Shown here one piece after another: positions 42,101 through 53,820 of a stretch of DNA of 64,000 bases. The stretch is taken from assembly GCA_037833965.1 (NCBI GenBank), contig AP031357.1, positions 17,938,001-18,002,000 on the forward strand. Direction: 5' to 3'. The notes under the pieces were generated by a model. It saw only the letters and a list, made by a program, of their open reading frames with translations. It was not told where the DNA came from and did no database searches. A program made the translations under genes and the position numbers. Each line of letters begins with the position of its first letter. Position 1 is the stretch's first letter. The stretch comes from Marchantia polymorpha subsp. ruderalis (lineage: Eukaryota > Streptophyta > Marchantiopsida > Marchantiales > Marchantiaceae).

Positions 42101-43600
42101 AATTTATAATTCATGAAAGCACAAGTATTATACAATAGATTTTGAGTAGAGTGAAGTATAATATCATGATAGTACTCCAAGCAAGATCTAGAACTTCTAG
42201 AATTCTATTATGACTCCGAAGTTGATTGTATAGTAAATTCCTGAAAGCAAGAGCATGATACAACGGATTTTGAAAAGAATGAGGTATAGTGTACCAAAAT
42301 TACTCCAAGCAAGGTCTAGAACTACTATGAAGCTACTATAACTTAGAAGTTGGTTGTGTATGTCACGTTTGTGACAAAAACGTTGACAAGATAGAGTATA
42401 TGAACAAGATAAATTCTAACATAACTTACAAGATTGGAGATTTTTATAAAATTAAAAGATTAATTCATGACATGTCAAAATTGAAGAGCAAAATTAGAAT
42501 ATAAGCATATGTTTTGATTAAATTTTATTTTTTTTAATTTTTATAGTTTAACACAAAAAAACTCATAATTTAATCTTGTACTTAGATTTTAAATATTTTA
42601 ATCCAAATAATTCTAATGTATGACGAGGATTGATATCTAAGCTCAAAATTATGATATTTATTATTGATAAAAAATATAATATATTTATCACAATATAATA
42701 TAATTTTTTTTAAGTAAGAATTTATATTTATGAAATAATAGCTTTGAATGACATTACATGTTAATATTAAGTTGAAATGATAATTGAAATTTTATAATAA
42801 GATTGATTCACAAACATTTGCATTGCAATGTATGATACATTTGATCTAACAACAAATAATCTATATGAGAGATATGGCAAGTTAAATTTTGTTAGAATTT
42901 TCTATCGACACATAATTTTTCAATTTTTTTTTAAATTTGAATAATTATAGAAAATATGAAAATTATAAGCTATAAATATTTATTATGGAAGCAATCATAA
43001 TAAATAATGTGTGAATGATTTATTCACACATTACATATAAATATCAAATATAAGAATTAATGAATCATGAATCCATTCGATGAACAATTTTTAATCTTTG
43101 TATAAAACATGAGTATGTGGATAAATACAATTTTTAAATTAATTTTTTTATATTTTCAATATTTGATTAATATAAGATTCAATTCTCAATTTCAAACTTT
43201 GTTTATTTTGCAAGTATACACAGAATATTGTGAATGAGATGAAAAAAATTGATAGAAATAGAAGAAAAAAGAGGGATAATTACATCAAATCCAACAATAT
43301 GAAAATCAGCACATAGATTTATAAGACAAATCAAGGAAACACCACGCAAACTTATATTTGATGAAGGACAATCTTTCAGGAATGTGTGTAAGAAACGGGG
43401 AAAGAAATGTAGTGTAGGAACAAATGAAATGGGCCCGTTTTTACTAGAGAACGCTCCCCTCGCGATTGGCTGGATTTTATATCTTAAATTTACAGTATGT
43501 CTAGGTTTGCTTCAGACATGGGGTGAATCTGGTGAAGTGCTGACACGATGATGTTTGAGGTGAATCTATTGTTATTCCCTTGACGTGGAGAATTGTAAAA
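39101..43600. other. Second AT-rich gene-free block
   Basis: The composition is like 17427-27100, with the most extreme AT at about 40550-41200 and 42480-43200. A milder stretch (39540-40480) and a diverged tandem duplication (42109-42362) are the only internal structure seen. There are no conserved ORFs or transposon ends. It probably represents decayed repeats. Confidence 0.55.
42109..42362 (+). repeat. Diverged tandem duplication, two units of about 127 bp
   Basis: Unit 1 (42109-42236) and unit 2 (42237-42362) share matching order and spacing of motifs: ATTCNTGAAAGCA at the start, AGATTTTGA versus GGATTTTGA, ACTCCAAGCAAGRTCTAGAAC, and GAAGTTGNTTGTRTA at the end. The many substitutions indicate an old event. 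The source element is unknown. Confidence 0.75.
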
Positions 43601-46600
43601 TGAATCGAGAAAACTAAATACTAGTGAAAAGTAAAGAGATAAACCTTTATTTGAAGATTTGCGGTGAACGGAAATTACCCGTTGGTATGTTAAGATTTAA
43701 GATTCAGCTAATCGTAGTGCCGTTCCCGAGTAAAAACATGCCCCGTGCCGTCTCTAGACATACTCGTGTTAGAAAGATAAAGTATTATGATTTTGACTGT
43801 ATTTTGTGTGTTTCCAGACGATTTCTTACATTTGTTACTGTGCGGAAACCTAATTGTGTAAATATCGGGACTTTTCCCGATGAATAAATGTTCAGATTCT
43901 TTTGGCAACTATCGACGAAAACCAAGAACAGAGACGAGTGTCCGGAGAATGTAAGAGGGAGGGGGGAAAGGTTAGAGGAAGCAAGAGAAGGAAATGGTGC
44001 AGTGAAGCCCCCGGTGCTGAGATTGGCAGGTTGACTAGCCCAAGTGTATGCAAAGTGTGTGGAGACGGGAAGTTGAAATGGGTCCACCGTTAGAAGACAC
44101 CGGATGATTGAAAAGCAGCAACTCTCTGTTCTGGAGTAGTCAGGCCGTTGCAGACAGAACAAGACATTAGAGCACGTGGATATGGAAAAAATCGATGGCC
44201 AACGAGGCGAAGGAGAAAAGCATTGGACTTCATGACGACCCGCACTTGTTGCACCGCATTTATTGCCAGGCAAGTACAAAGTCATGGGCTTTTTAATAGC
44301 CTCCACAATCTCCATTATTATACTCCGTGACTTGATGGCAGCCTTTGTGAATGACTTGGCAACGACTGAATGCTACCGAAATCCATGGCTTTGTCTTTCC
44401 AAGAGATATGCTGGTTGGTCATGGAGGGTAATCGAACTCAGCTATTTTACCCACCTGCACCGGATAAATATCTCGCGACTGACATACCCGCTGCTATCTA
44501 GCTCCGAAGATTGGATGCGGAGTTTTTTTTATGTTTTTTAAATTATATTTATTATAGTGTGCTTGAAAAGCACCTGAACTTGTTTCTGACCTTTTAAAAA
44601 CACCTTATAAAAACTGCAGTGCGACACAAACGGTGTGCTCTATCTTCTATAAGGGATATATATTCTCTCACCTTGTACGCCACGATTGGATCTTTGTAGG
44701 CCACGATGGATGAAAAACAATCGTGGCGTACAAGTTGACATTTTCTCCCTAAGTTCCAGGCACCATTCTTAGATGCATATGTAAGGAAGCGTTTCATTTA
44801 GGGCAAACCGACGGAGTTATTTTCCTGCTTTGTGATTACAAACTCTCATCTCGGAGATGAAAGCGGAAAAATTACTTTTATAGGTTTCAGTATGACATAC
44901 ATCAAATGCTCTATCTTCAAATGTTGAAAATAATCCAATTTTTTTTGTCTATTCTTTGACTACCAATTAGACTCAAGGGATGTAGTTTACTTTGGATAGA
45001 TCAACCGGTTTAACATACTCTACATTTCCTTTTTGTGTTTCCGGTAAATTTTTGTAATATTAGGGTTGGAATATACATGCTTGCAAAATTTGCTGCACTA
45101 TACATCATTGCTTTTCAACTCACAGAACTTCTAAGGTTTGTACCCTCATCTACTTATTCATCACTGATTTGTTAATGGGATACAACCTTGTGAGCACCGT
45201 ACATTAATTTACCATCACCAGATATTCATCCGAAAACAATGAGATTTGGCTTTGAATAGTACACCCTTGCATGAGTGTCATACTAATTCACGTTAGTCAT
45301 TTATCCATAAGACTTTTTCTATGGATATCCGTGAAAGTTATGACTATCCAAGATACAAATAAGTAAATTATATTTGGTTCAAAAAGAATTCGTTGCTATC
45401 GTGGCTACATATGTTACAGATGACAATGTTATAGGATATATATGATTACCAATTATCCTGTATGGACAACCAAAAAAATTTCAGTAACAAAGATATGTGA
45501 TGATCATCTTTGTTTCATTTGAGAAAGATAGTGTAGAAACCTACCGTACTAGACAACATTTTTGTCTCTCTAACTTATTAATATGTTATATATCATGTTG
45601 TATAGCACCATATATAACAAAGATAGTTGTGGGGCTACAATGTGGAGTGTTTGACCAAGATATTTCACATCTAGAAGGTGCAGTAGGACCTACTTTTAAG
45701 TGATACTACTGGCTAAGCCCATGTTACCCGTACGGTTTTATCCGTGTAACACTCGATCGGATCTGGCCATCATTTTCGTTACATTACTTCGTCCATGGAC
45801 GGATGATGACAAACTCGAGATCGTCCGCAGCTGCCTGAATTACTCCCAACGTCACTAAACAACGTTGGCTGTAGACAGAGCCTATGACACTCGTATGCTA
45901 TCCATCACGAGACACTGCTGCATCCAATATGCTCTCCGACGTGAGGGTACGGTGCAATCTTCTGAACGAGTGCGGCTGGAATTGCCTCTTGCTTTTGCGA
46001 GGGATTCACTTTAGTGTGCTGGATCATGATATCGAGGGGTTCCCAGCAGTCGAATGAATTTATAGAATGTGAGAAGCACTCATTCGCATTTGTTATATTC
46101 AACTGCCAACAGATGATGCTATCCTTCCCTTGTCGAGTTGATGACTCAAAGCTCGCTTTTCATTTTCCTTTTCGTCAAAGGTGGACAAACCAGCATGAGC
46201 TCTGCCATTCTGTCGTCCCCGAGTATGTTCGGAAGCACTTCTCTCACAGTAAAAGAGGCCAGAAAAGAATGGGGCATGGAGTATGGAGTAACGCTGTTCT
46301 TGGAATATGATGTCCACCTGTAGCTTATACATGATACTATCATGCAAGAACAGCCAATGTTCAAAGACTGGAATTTCTGCCGACGATACCAGATCCTGTA
46401 AGCAGACGAGTCTGGCCACGGACCACTCACAGGTGAAAAAGAGAGGCCAAACTCAGCTTTTCATTTTTCAGTCGGTAGTTGAGTCAACGTTTAAGAAGTC
46501 ATAATTCGCAAGTTTCTGAATAATATGGAATTTCTCTTTGTTCGAAAGTAGTACGTAGCCACATGCCGAATGTACACCTCTGTCTTTTGCATACACATCA

Positions 46601-47490
46601 CACGCAAACGAGAAAGCACGTTCTTTCTTCGATCTTCATGAGTCGGTTGTCCAAAAGAGGCATTTAGAGCGTCACACTGTTCATGTTCATGTTCAACTCC
46701 CGCGCCATGAATGGACTCGTCTCTTGACTCGTGAAGACAAGGTCGATGATTTCGACACATACGGACGTAGTTGCATGCGGGAAAGCAGCAAGTAGGTCCT
46801 GCAATAAACTCGAGGACCGACACAAGTGTGAGAAGGAAATCGATTCGGAGTCCACGTTGAGTTATCTTCAAGACGAACTCAGTCACAACGTGCGAAGAAA
46901 CGGCTGACCTCCATCGACTCTTCCACGTATTCGAGATTTTGAAAACAACCCTTGGCGTCCGCTCATGTGCATTTTTTTGGGGTTAGATTATGAGGCATTC
47001 TTTCTGTCATATTTTGATACTTTATGCATGTGTGCATTAAAGTATACTACCACGCATACTAAAATATTTTTTTTTATTGAGGTTTAAGTTTTCACATCAT
47101 TTTCAAAGAAAAAAATCCTTAGGTGGAAACTGGACATTCATACTAACCTGTACTTTATTCAATACGGATTTTGTGTCTGCCGCAAAAATGTATATTTATG
47201 TAGGAGATGATAACATATAATTTTTTTCGGAGTTGTTTCAATATTTTTAAAGAAAATTTCTAATTTCCTGATGAAAATATGATGAGGGTATCACTTTACC
47301 TCTAATAAAATCAAAATATATATTTCATATCTTTAAGAAGTTGTTAATTACCCAAGACAGGCGATGCATACTCTGTTCTGCATACATACCAACAGGTTAG
47401 TTTACATACTAATAAAGCTCGGTGCATCGCAAAAGCACCTGTTGATATTCAAGCACTTTCCGTTAATAGCGCACAGATATGCGATTATTC
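43601..47490. other. Intergenic region with small unassigned frames
   Basis: This has mixed composition and no recognisable domain. A plus-strand 33-codon frame at 44195-44296 (MANEAKEKSIGLHDDPHLL...) contains CAG followed by GCAAGT, the consensus for a rare GC-AG donor, so it could be a first exon, but no following exon was established. Minus-strand frames at 46491-46886 look peptide-like but match nothing I know. Confidence 0.35.
44672..44734. repeat. Perfect 17-bp inverted repeat (hairpin)
   Basis: CTTGTACGCCACGATTG at 44672-44688 is exactly complementary to CAATCGTGGCGTACAAG at 44718-44734, with a 29-nt loop. The loop itself contains a partial direct copy (GGCCACGATGGAT). It could be the core of a small foldback element or a hairpin RNA. 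No flanking target duplication was recognised. Confidence 0.9.
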
Positions 47491-47679
47491 TTAATCAGGG
47501 TCATTAGATCTGACGATGTGATCTACTGCTATCTTATCACTTGGGGGCACACAAATCTGCACAACAACATCCTGCTCTTCTCTTTTCAACTGAACAAGAG
47601 TGCAGCTACTCTGATCCAGTTGACCCTTTGACGGAGAACTGAAGGGACTCGATCTATACCGTGCCCTGGATACCATCAC
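47491..47679 (-). CDS. Orphan terminal exon candidate
   Basis: On the minus strand an acceptor ATTCATTTCAG precedes a 62-codon frame ending at TAA. The peptide begins VMVSRARYRSSPFSSPS and has VQLKREEQDVVVQICVPPS near its middle. The frame looks like a real last exon, but no upstream exon at higher coordinates could be joined and the family is unknown. It may be a gene remnant. Confidence 0.3.
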   Translation of the reverse strand: MMVSRARYRSSPFSSPSKGQLDQSSCTLVQLKREEQDVVVQICVPPSDKIAVDHIVRSNDPD

Positions 47680-47699
47680 CTGAAATGAATTCGTCTCGG

Positions 47700-50005
47700 A
47701 TCAGATGACATTCAATGGCCGAAGAAAAATACAATACAAGCGCAAACACATTAGATTGAAAACACGTGCGATTGAAAGCTCTAAAGGAGAGGATGTCCAT
47801 TGGGCATACTGTGCTGCTGCTGCTGACAACACGCTAAGCTTTCGGCCGATGGGATCTGGGCTGAAGTAATCATGAGGCTGAACTACAGTCTCAGGAATAT
47901 GCTACACGGGGTCTGTCGTGCTCTGGAGTACACTACTTACTGACATAACGTCGTAGCCCACGCCTGGTTCTCACTTTCGACCGTGCGACAGTCCAATTGA
48001 GTATGTATGAACCTACCGTACCGTACCGTTTCGCGACGTAGCCCACGGGCTGCATCGCCTTATGTCCAGTGCGCCAACTGCCGTCGTGAGCTCAGAAGCA
48101 ATGGTAATCTTGTTCAGCCGTTATTGTTCTTAGCCGACTCATACGAACCCAAAGTGCACCAGTGCATGTAAAAGGGTTCTAAATGCTGCCATCATTTAAT
48201 TACATGCCTTACGAAAGGATCCACAATTCCTTTGTGTCCCTTCGAAGGCATTTCATAAGTTACACGTAATGATTTCATGTGGATATATATACGTGAGTAT
48301 TTATCTTAAGTTAGTGCAATGATTATTCCTAGTCACTTAAAATTTAAAGAAAGACTATTAGAGCATTAAATGCTTTGTGATTAGGGGATTTCTATTAATA
48401 TTTGCTTGTAGTAGCATCGTCATATCACATCTTTCACACCCTAGCCCCAAGTTTATACACACCGATTTGCACTAGTCACACCAAGTTTAGATGAAAATAT
48501 TTTGTGGTTTTCAGGGCACATTCAGATTTCCATATGGATCAAATGTTATTGCAGGCAAGTAAAATTCAAGGTTAAAAAGAAAAACTTATTTGAATCATAG
48601 TCAAATAACCGTCCACTAAAAGTTTTCGGTAGTTTTCTTGCCTAAGGGGAGTGTAGTCTATGAATGCGTTTGATTGTCTATTAACTTCTCGAATTTGTGG
48701 AAAGATATTTTCATCATGATCGCAGAAGTAATTTTCCCAATAATAGGGTATTCTCATCATCTTTATTGGAAAGATCTTTTTAATTTTATAGTTTACAAGA
48801 TTAATTAACTGTACATGAGAAGCTTCAAGCCCGATGTATGCAACAGTATGCAATGGTGGCTACCAACCTACCTTTCCACACACCATAAATTTCCAAAACT
48901 GGTTAATATCTACGCTTTAGGTTGTGTGTGTAACTATATCATTGAAAATTTTCAGGTGTAAGATATGGATAATTGTTAAATTTGTGTTACTATATGAATG
49001 CATTCGCAAACTCTAAGAGCTATAAGCACATATAGAACGTGACATTCTATAACAAATGTTGACACTCGCAATTGTCGAGAGAAGTAGTGCATAATTGACA
49101 TCTGGTGGAGACGACATCAGAGAATTTTTCAGTAATTGGTTCAGTTCATGGGTTTGCATAGTTTACTGTGGTGGTCGTATTACGCGGGGCGTGAGAGGCC
49201 GATACAGTACTTCACTGAAAACTACACCTGCGTTGCATCGTATAATACGTGTTGAAGTACAGAGCACCAAGGAGCACAATGAGTTGTATTGGATTTGCAT
49301 CACGGCGACATGTAGAGTATGTGTAGCAGGGACTGACAGTGACTGAGTGAGACAGCCTGAGCACAAGTGAATTCGAAACGAGGAAGAACTCCGATAACAT
49401 GGCAGGTCAAATATCAGTCATTTGTGGAGCCTGGCGGTAGGTTTTATGGACGATAACTGTCGGCTCCGAGGAGAAACTATACCTCTTCAAATCTGGTGCT
49501 CCTAAACCAACTAACTCGTTGAATTAGCTGACTTATTTCTGCTGCTTTACTCATTGACTCGGGTTGGAGGGAAGAGATGAATTCTGACGCTACACGCCTT
49601 GCTCAATCGATTGGGTTCAAAAAGCTAATTTAAAGTCTTCGGCTCCGTCTGAACACTCGAGTGGCAGCTGGCGCTTTCTTATATCAATGCGGTCGCTCCC
49701 GCTCCTCGTCTCTCATAATTCCACTTGCTACTTCCCACTGGCAACTGACACCAGCTGATATCATACTCCCTCCTTCCTGGAGCTGAAGCAGCACTGTCTC
49801 CGTCAGGGAGACTCTTTGCTACCCCGCAGTGCAGTTGGAAAATTCTGGCAGTACGGCGGGTATTCGATCGAATCAAGCCCATCGAGCTCGTTGTCCGCAG
49901 CAGCCCACGAGCATCATCGTCTTGGCTGTATGTCCGAGCTCGCATTGGGCTTCGTTCGGTTCGGCATCGACTGATTAGAGTCTGATCTGCCCCAAGTCTA
50001 CACCT
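47700..50005. other. Intergenic region upstream of the dirigent gene
   Basis: No gene was recognised. A minus-strand frame at 48572-48853 (93 codons, rich in I, Y, N) reads like a protein despite the AT content but has no family I know. The final 300-400 bp probably contain the dirigent promoter and 5' UTR. Confidence 0.35.
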
Positions 50006-50032
50006 CTGCTGCTGCTGCTGCTGCTGCTGCTG
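50006..50032 (+). repeat. (CTG)9 trinucleotide repeat in the dirigent 5' UTR
   Basis: Nine CTG units end 15 bp before the dirigent start codon. The run lies in the probable untranslated leader and may vary in length between individuals. Confidence 0.9.
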
Positions 50033-50047
50033 CACAGAGCGGAGGAG

Positions 50048-50671
50048 ATGGCAGCGAGTCGTAAGTTAGCCGCGTTCTACATTTTTGTACTCGCAACATG
50101 GGTCCTCGGCAGCTGGACGAGTGCAGCGAAGGCACAAGGAGAGCATACATTGTTCAACAAACAGGTGCAGGAAGCGCCTGCCACTTTCGGGACGCTTGCA
50201 GGTCAGCAGTATTTGGGATTCTCCTTCTACCTCCATGACAATCTCGACACCAGGCCATCGTCCAGCGCAATGACGGTGGTGCCTGCAGTGGGGTCGCTGA
50301 ATGGGAACGGAAATCCTCACTTCTTCGGTGCGATTGCTGTGTTCGACGATGCCATGACCGAAGGTCCTGACACCAACTCCAAGCTCATGGGCAGAGGACG
50401 AGGCTTCTACGTCTTCAACGCCATGAACGACAACGGGGCCGGTCTCGAATTCGTCTGGACCGCAGTCTTCAACGACGCCAGTGGCTTCGGAGGCAGCACT
50501 CTCAGCTTCAAAGGCTACGACAAGATCGACGACGCCGAGCGCGAGATTGCCATCACCGGAGGCACCGGCAAGTTCCGCCTCGCTCGCGGTTGGGCTACCA
50601 TCAAGACCAGCGCCGCCAATGGAGGTGCTGCCAAGCTGTACATCACTTGCAGTGTCTACTACGGAGCTTAG
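50048..50671 (+). CDS. Secreted dirigent family protein
   Basis: A single intronless exon encodes 207 residues. A hydrophobic signal peptide spans about residues 1-30 (LAAFYIFVLATWVLGSW...AKA). The mature part has the dirigent barrel landmarks: FYLHDNLDTRPSSSAMTVV, FGAIAVFDDAMTEGPD, LMGRGRGFYVFNA, VWTAVFND, GSTLSFKGYD, AITGGTGKFRLARGWATIKT. Dirigent proteins bind phenoxy radicals or quinone methides in the cell wall and impose stereochemistry on coupling or cyclisation (lignan, pterocarpan). The length and absence of introns are typical. Which substrate this member handles cannot be read from sequence. No adjacent paralogue is present, although such genes often occur in tandem. Confidence 0.95.
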   Translation: MAASRKLAAFYIFVLATWVLGSWTSAAKAQGEHTLFNKQVQEAPATFGTLAGQQYLGFSFYLHDNLDTRPSSSAMTVVPAVGSLNGNGNPHFFGAIAVFDDAMTEGPDTNSKLMGRGRGFYVFNAMNDNGAGLEFVWTAVFNDASGFGGSTLSFKGYDKIDDAEREIAITGGTGKFRLARGWATIKTSAANGGAAKLYITCSVYYGA

Positions 50672-53449
50672 TCTCGACTGAGAAGAACGCGGGGATGACA
50701 GCGCCTTCGAGAGCAGCACTATTATCACCCTGCGTGTTTTCGCCGGTCCCAGGTATGACTTGAATTAGACAGACAGCCGGGGAGGGGATGCTGTGTTCCT
50801 GGGCTCTGAAGTGACTCCCAAATGTACAGGAAGATCTCAGTCAGTCACATCAGCCGTCGAGGCGGCCAGCATTTTTCCTCGTAGTATTACAATAGACACA
50901 GCTTGATGCTCACTCGTTAGTACCTTCCAACCGAGGACTCATGGTGGGAGTGATAGATACATGTTCAGCCAGCCCTCAGTCGGTGCGACCATGCGATGCT
51001 TCCTCCGCTCGTCGAACGGAGAGTGTGTGCCCCATGTCCCCGACATAGTCTAACCTGCACCTCGCAGGAGATCAGCCTAGCGAGCTGCTGCTCTGTAAAG
51101 TGACGGGGTATAAATTACGAGCACGTTGCAAATTTAGTGCAAATTTACTGTTTTGTTGGTGATGATGTTCACTTGACGATGGGACATGGCGCTGATGAGA
51201 CGTCGGCAATGCACGTCTCGTCAGATTCGTTTCTGCTGTTATATTCGGACACAATCGGAGACGGCCTGCCTTTCGCGCATGGCCAGATCGTTTGAGTCCT
51301 CGAGCAATCACCCAGTATTTCGTGGGTCCGCCGGAGAGGTCGATTGTAGTCGGTCGATTCTATGTTCCCTGCGTTGTCGAGTGACAAGAGTCAGGAAACA
51401 AAACTGGTAGGCCCCGGGTGTTCTTTCTTTGAGTTGGTCGGGGTCCGTTTTGGTGGGGTCTACTGTCCGCAATATGTCATTGTTAGACTTTCGGCCGCCA
51501 CTTCAATGTGAGCAAGCGCCTGAACTTTGCCTGATCGCCTGTGGGGCACATTATTGTTCCCGTAAGTTCAAGGTCGTGGTGCATTTGATCGTCATGGCGT
51601 TGAAGGCCTAGAAGCCTCAGGTGTACCGTAATGTCAATGTCGATGCTCCAGCGACGAGGCGATCAACGACCCAACCGGTGCACAATCATGTCTCTCGGAC
51701 ATACATTACGTACATGCCTGCTGGCACAATCCTATTTCAACATTGGGGTCAGGAATTACGGTGCAACTACATCTTCCCATTCAAACTTTATCCCGCCCGA
51801 TGAGAGTGTAGAGACTAATCCCCTTCCATAATTTTTGGACTTTACAGGACTGATACCTCACTCACAGGTACAGGACTGTGCTCAAAGCAGGGCTTCAATT
51901 CACTTCCTTTAAATCCAAAATCTGACTCCCTTACTGACATCGTTACGGCTGGAAAATTCATTATAAGTGCATCTTACGCCCCTACGCTGTAGCTATGATT
52001 TTGCGCACATCACACGTGAGGATATACTCCGATGTCCTACAACATTCGTCAGCGTTTATGATATGGCCGGCTGCTTTCAAAATAAATTGTTCCTTGAATT
52101 GTGCACAATTTGAGCTCTCCCAAGCGCCATCTCTAAAAGGGGTTTGCGGTGTAGTGTCACAATTCCAGGTCAGTGTGAAATCATCCGCGAGACGTTGTGG
52201 ATGTCAGCGACACTCTGAAGAGGTAGCGTCGAACTGCGCAAGCTCGTGTGTCCGGATCTGGGTTTTCTTCGATGAATCCAGATTGGCAAGGGTATGCCTT
52301 CTAAGGCCATGTGATGCATGATGCGCACTAAATATTTGATCATTAAAGTCTACATCTGATCGTTATCTGTTATAATTGATAATAGAAAAACTCAGCCAGT
52401 GTAGAAGTTATACACAGACATGTCACATGTGCGAAGATACTCATGCCAGTTTTCGCACCTGTTTGCGTCTTCAACAGCACATTTCTATTTTTGTACATTG
52501 TGACATGTTCCATTTACAAGCATAGAAAATTACTTCAAATTGAGAGCAATGTTTCGTGCTTTGGAAAAATCTATGTTTCAATATCTTCAAACTGAAAGGG
52601 ATGATTAAGGCTAAATTGCTCGAAGAAATAATATCCCAGCAAAGCCAACGATGTTTCATATGTAGATTTCGAAAATCTTAGAACAGAAATATGACACGAA
52701 TCATCATTTGATTGTATGTAAACAATGAGATAGATTACATATCATTACACTTAAATTCTTTATGTTGTACTGATTAAAAAATATTTTTTTGACTCTTTGG
52801 AGCTTATAACATCAAATCAATGTGTTTCAATTGTATATATTTTTTAAAAATAATTGGAAAAATAATACCTATATATTTATTTCAAATTAATAGATAAATC
52901 CAAACTAAAAAAATACCATGTACTCTCGAAAATTTTGTTTCTTATTTTTAAACAATGAAAAAAACTCACATTTTATATAAGTCATAAATATATTGATATA
53001 TAATTTGAATACATTCATTTAACAGATAAAGAATCTGATCATGTCTAGTAATATTATTTATCAACGAAAATGATTAACTTAGAAGTATATTTACATAGAA
53101 AATATGAATTTTGGAACTTTCCTCTTTCTTCATGCGATTTTTCATGTTTTAAAAAACCTAGGATCTGCATCTTTTTCTGCATCTTAGGTTTTTTTAAACC
53201 TAAGATGCAGAAATATCCAATTATATTTTTATGCAAAATTAAAGTTAGATAGAATTTAGTTACTAAAGAACTTAAATTTTAATAGAATTTTTTTTAATTC
53301 AATTGAATTGCATGGGCCTCAACATGAAATGTAAAATTTTTACTCTTTTGTATTCTTTGGGTTTTATGAAACTATAGTATTGAATTTTTACTTATTTTTT
53401 AAAAGCAAGAGAATTAAGGAATTAGTGTGTTTGATATTATATTTAGCCA
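50672..53449. other. Intergenic region downstream of the dirigent gene
   Basis: 50672 to about 51100 likely contains the 3' UTR. 51100-52400 has balanced composition but only chance frames. 52700-53450 is AT-rich and includes a strong palindrome at 53177-53210. No gene was identified. Confidence 0.45.
53177..53210. repeat. Perfect palindrome with 15-bp arms
   Basis: CTGCATCTTAGGTTT (53177-53191) and AAACCTAAGATGCAG (53196-53210) are exact complements around a TTTT loop. A partial third copy (AAACCTAGGATCTGCAT) lies just upstream at about 53154-53170, suggesting a small foldback or slipped inversion. Confidence 0.92.
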
Positions 53450-53460
53450 AATTTTTTTAA

Positions 53461-53810
53461 GGGACGACTAGGGCCACACCCGCTTTTGCTACGGCCACAT
53501 CCGCCCGTGTAAGTTGACTCGATCAAAGCCACCGAAGGTGGTTGAAGCGGCATGGCAGTCGAAATAGATCAATAGAACGGCAGCAACGCGGGAGACAGCG
53601 ACAGCCGCAGCGGCCCCTCGAAGCCTCTCGACTACGCTCTCCTCTGCCTCGTGGACGAGCTCGGCTTAGCAGCTGGGTTTCAGGGGAGGCGTGCTTTGAC
53701 GCGCAATCAGTTGTTTGTATGTAACGGGTATGGCCGTAGCAAAAAACAGGTGTGACCCTAGTAAAAACGAATGTGACCCTAGTAAAAACGGATGTAGCCA
53801 TAGTCGTACC
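53461..53810. mobile_element. Short TIR element with iterated 21-bp termini (possibly Mutator-like MITE)
   Basis: The left end begins GGGACGACTAGGGCCACA and the right end, reversed, begins GGTACGACTATGGCTACA, so the termini are imperfect inverted repeats. Each terminus is built from a 21-bp motif (about CTAGGGTCACATTCGTTTTT), two units on the left and about four on the right. A 10-bp word AATTTTTTTA lies at 53450-53459 and at 53811-53820, one base off at the left junction; 9-11 bp duplications suggest Mutator-like elements. The GC-rich core stands out sharply from the AT-rich flank. There is no transposase frame. The superfamily is uncertain because the target duplication is low-complexity. 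Confidence 0.65.
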
Positions 53811-53820
53811 AATTTTTTTA

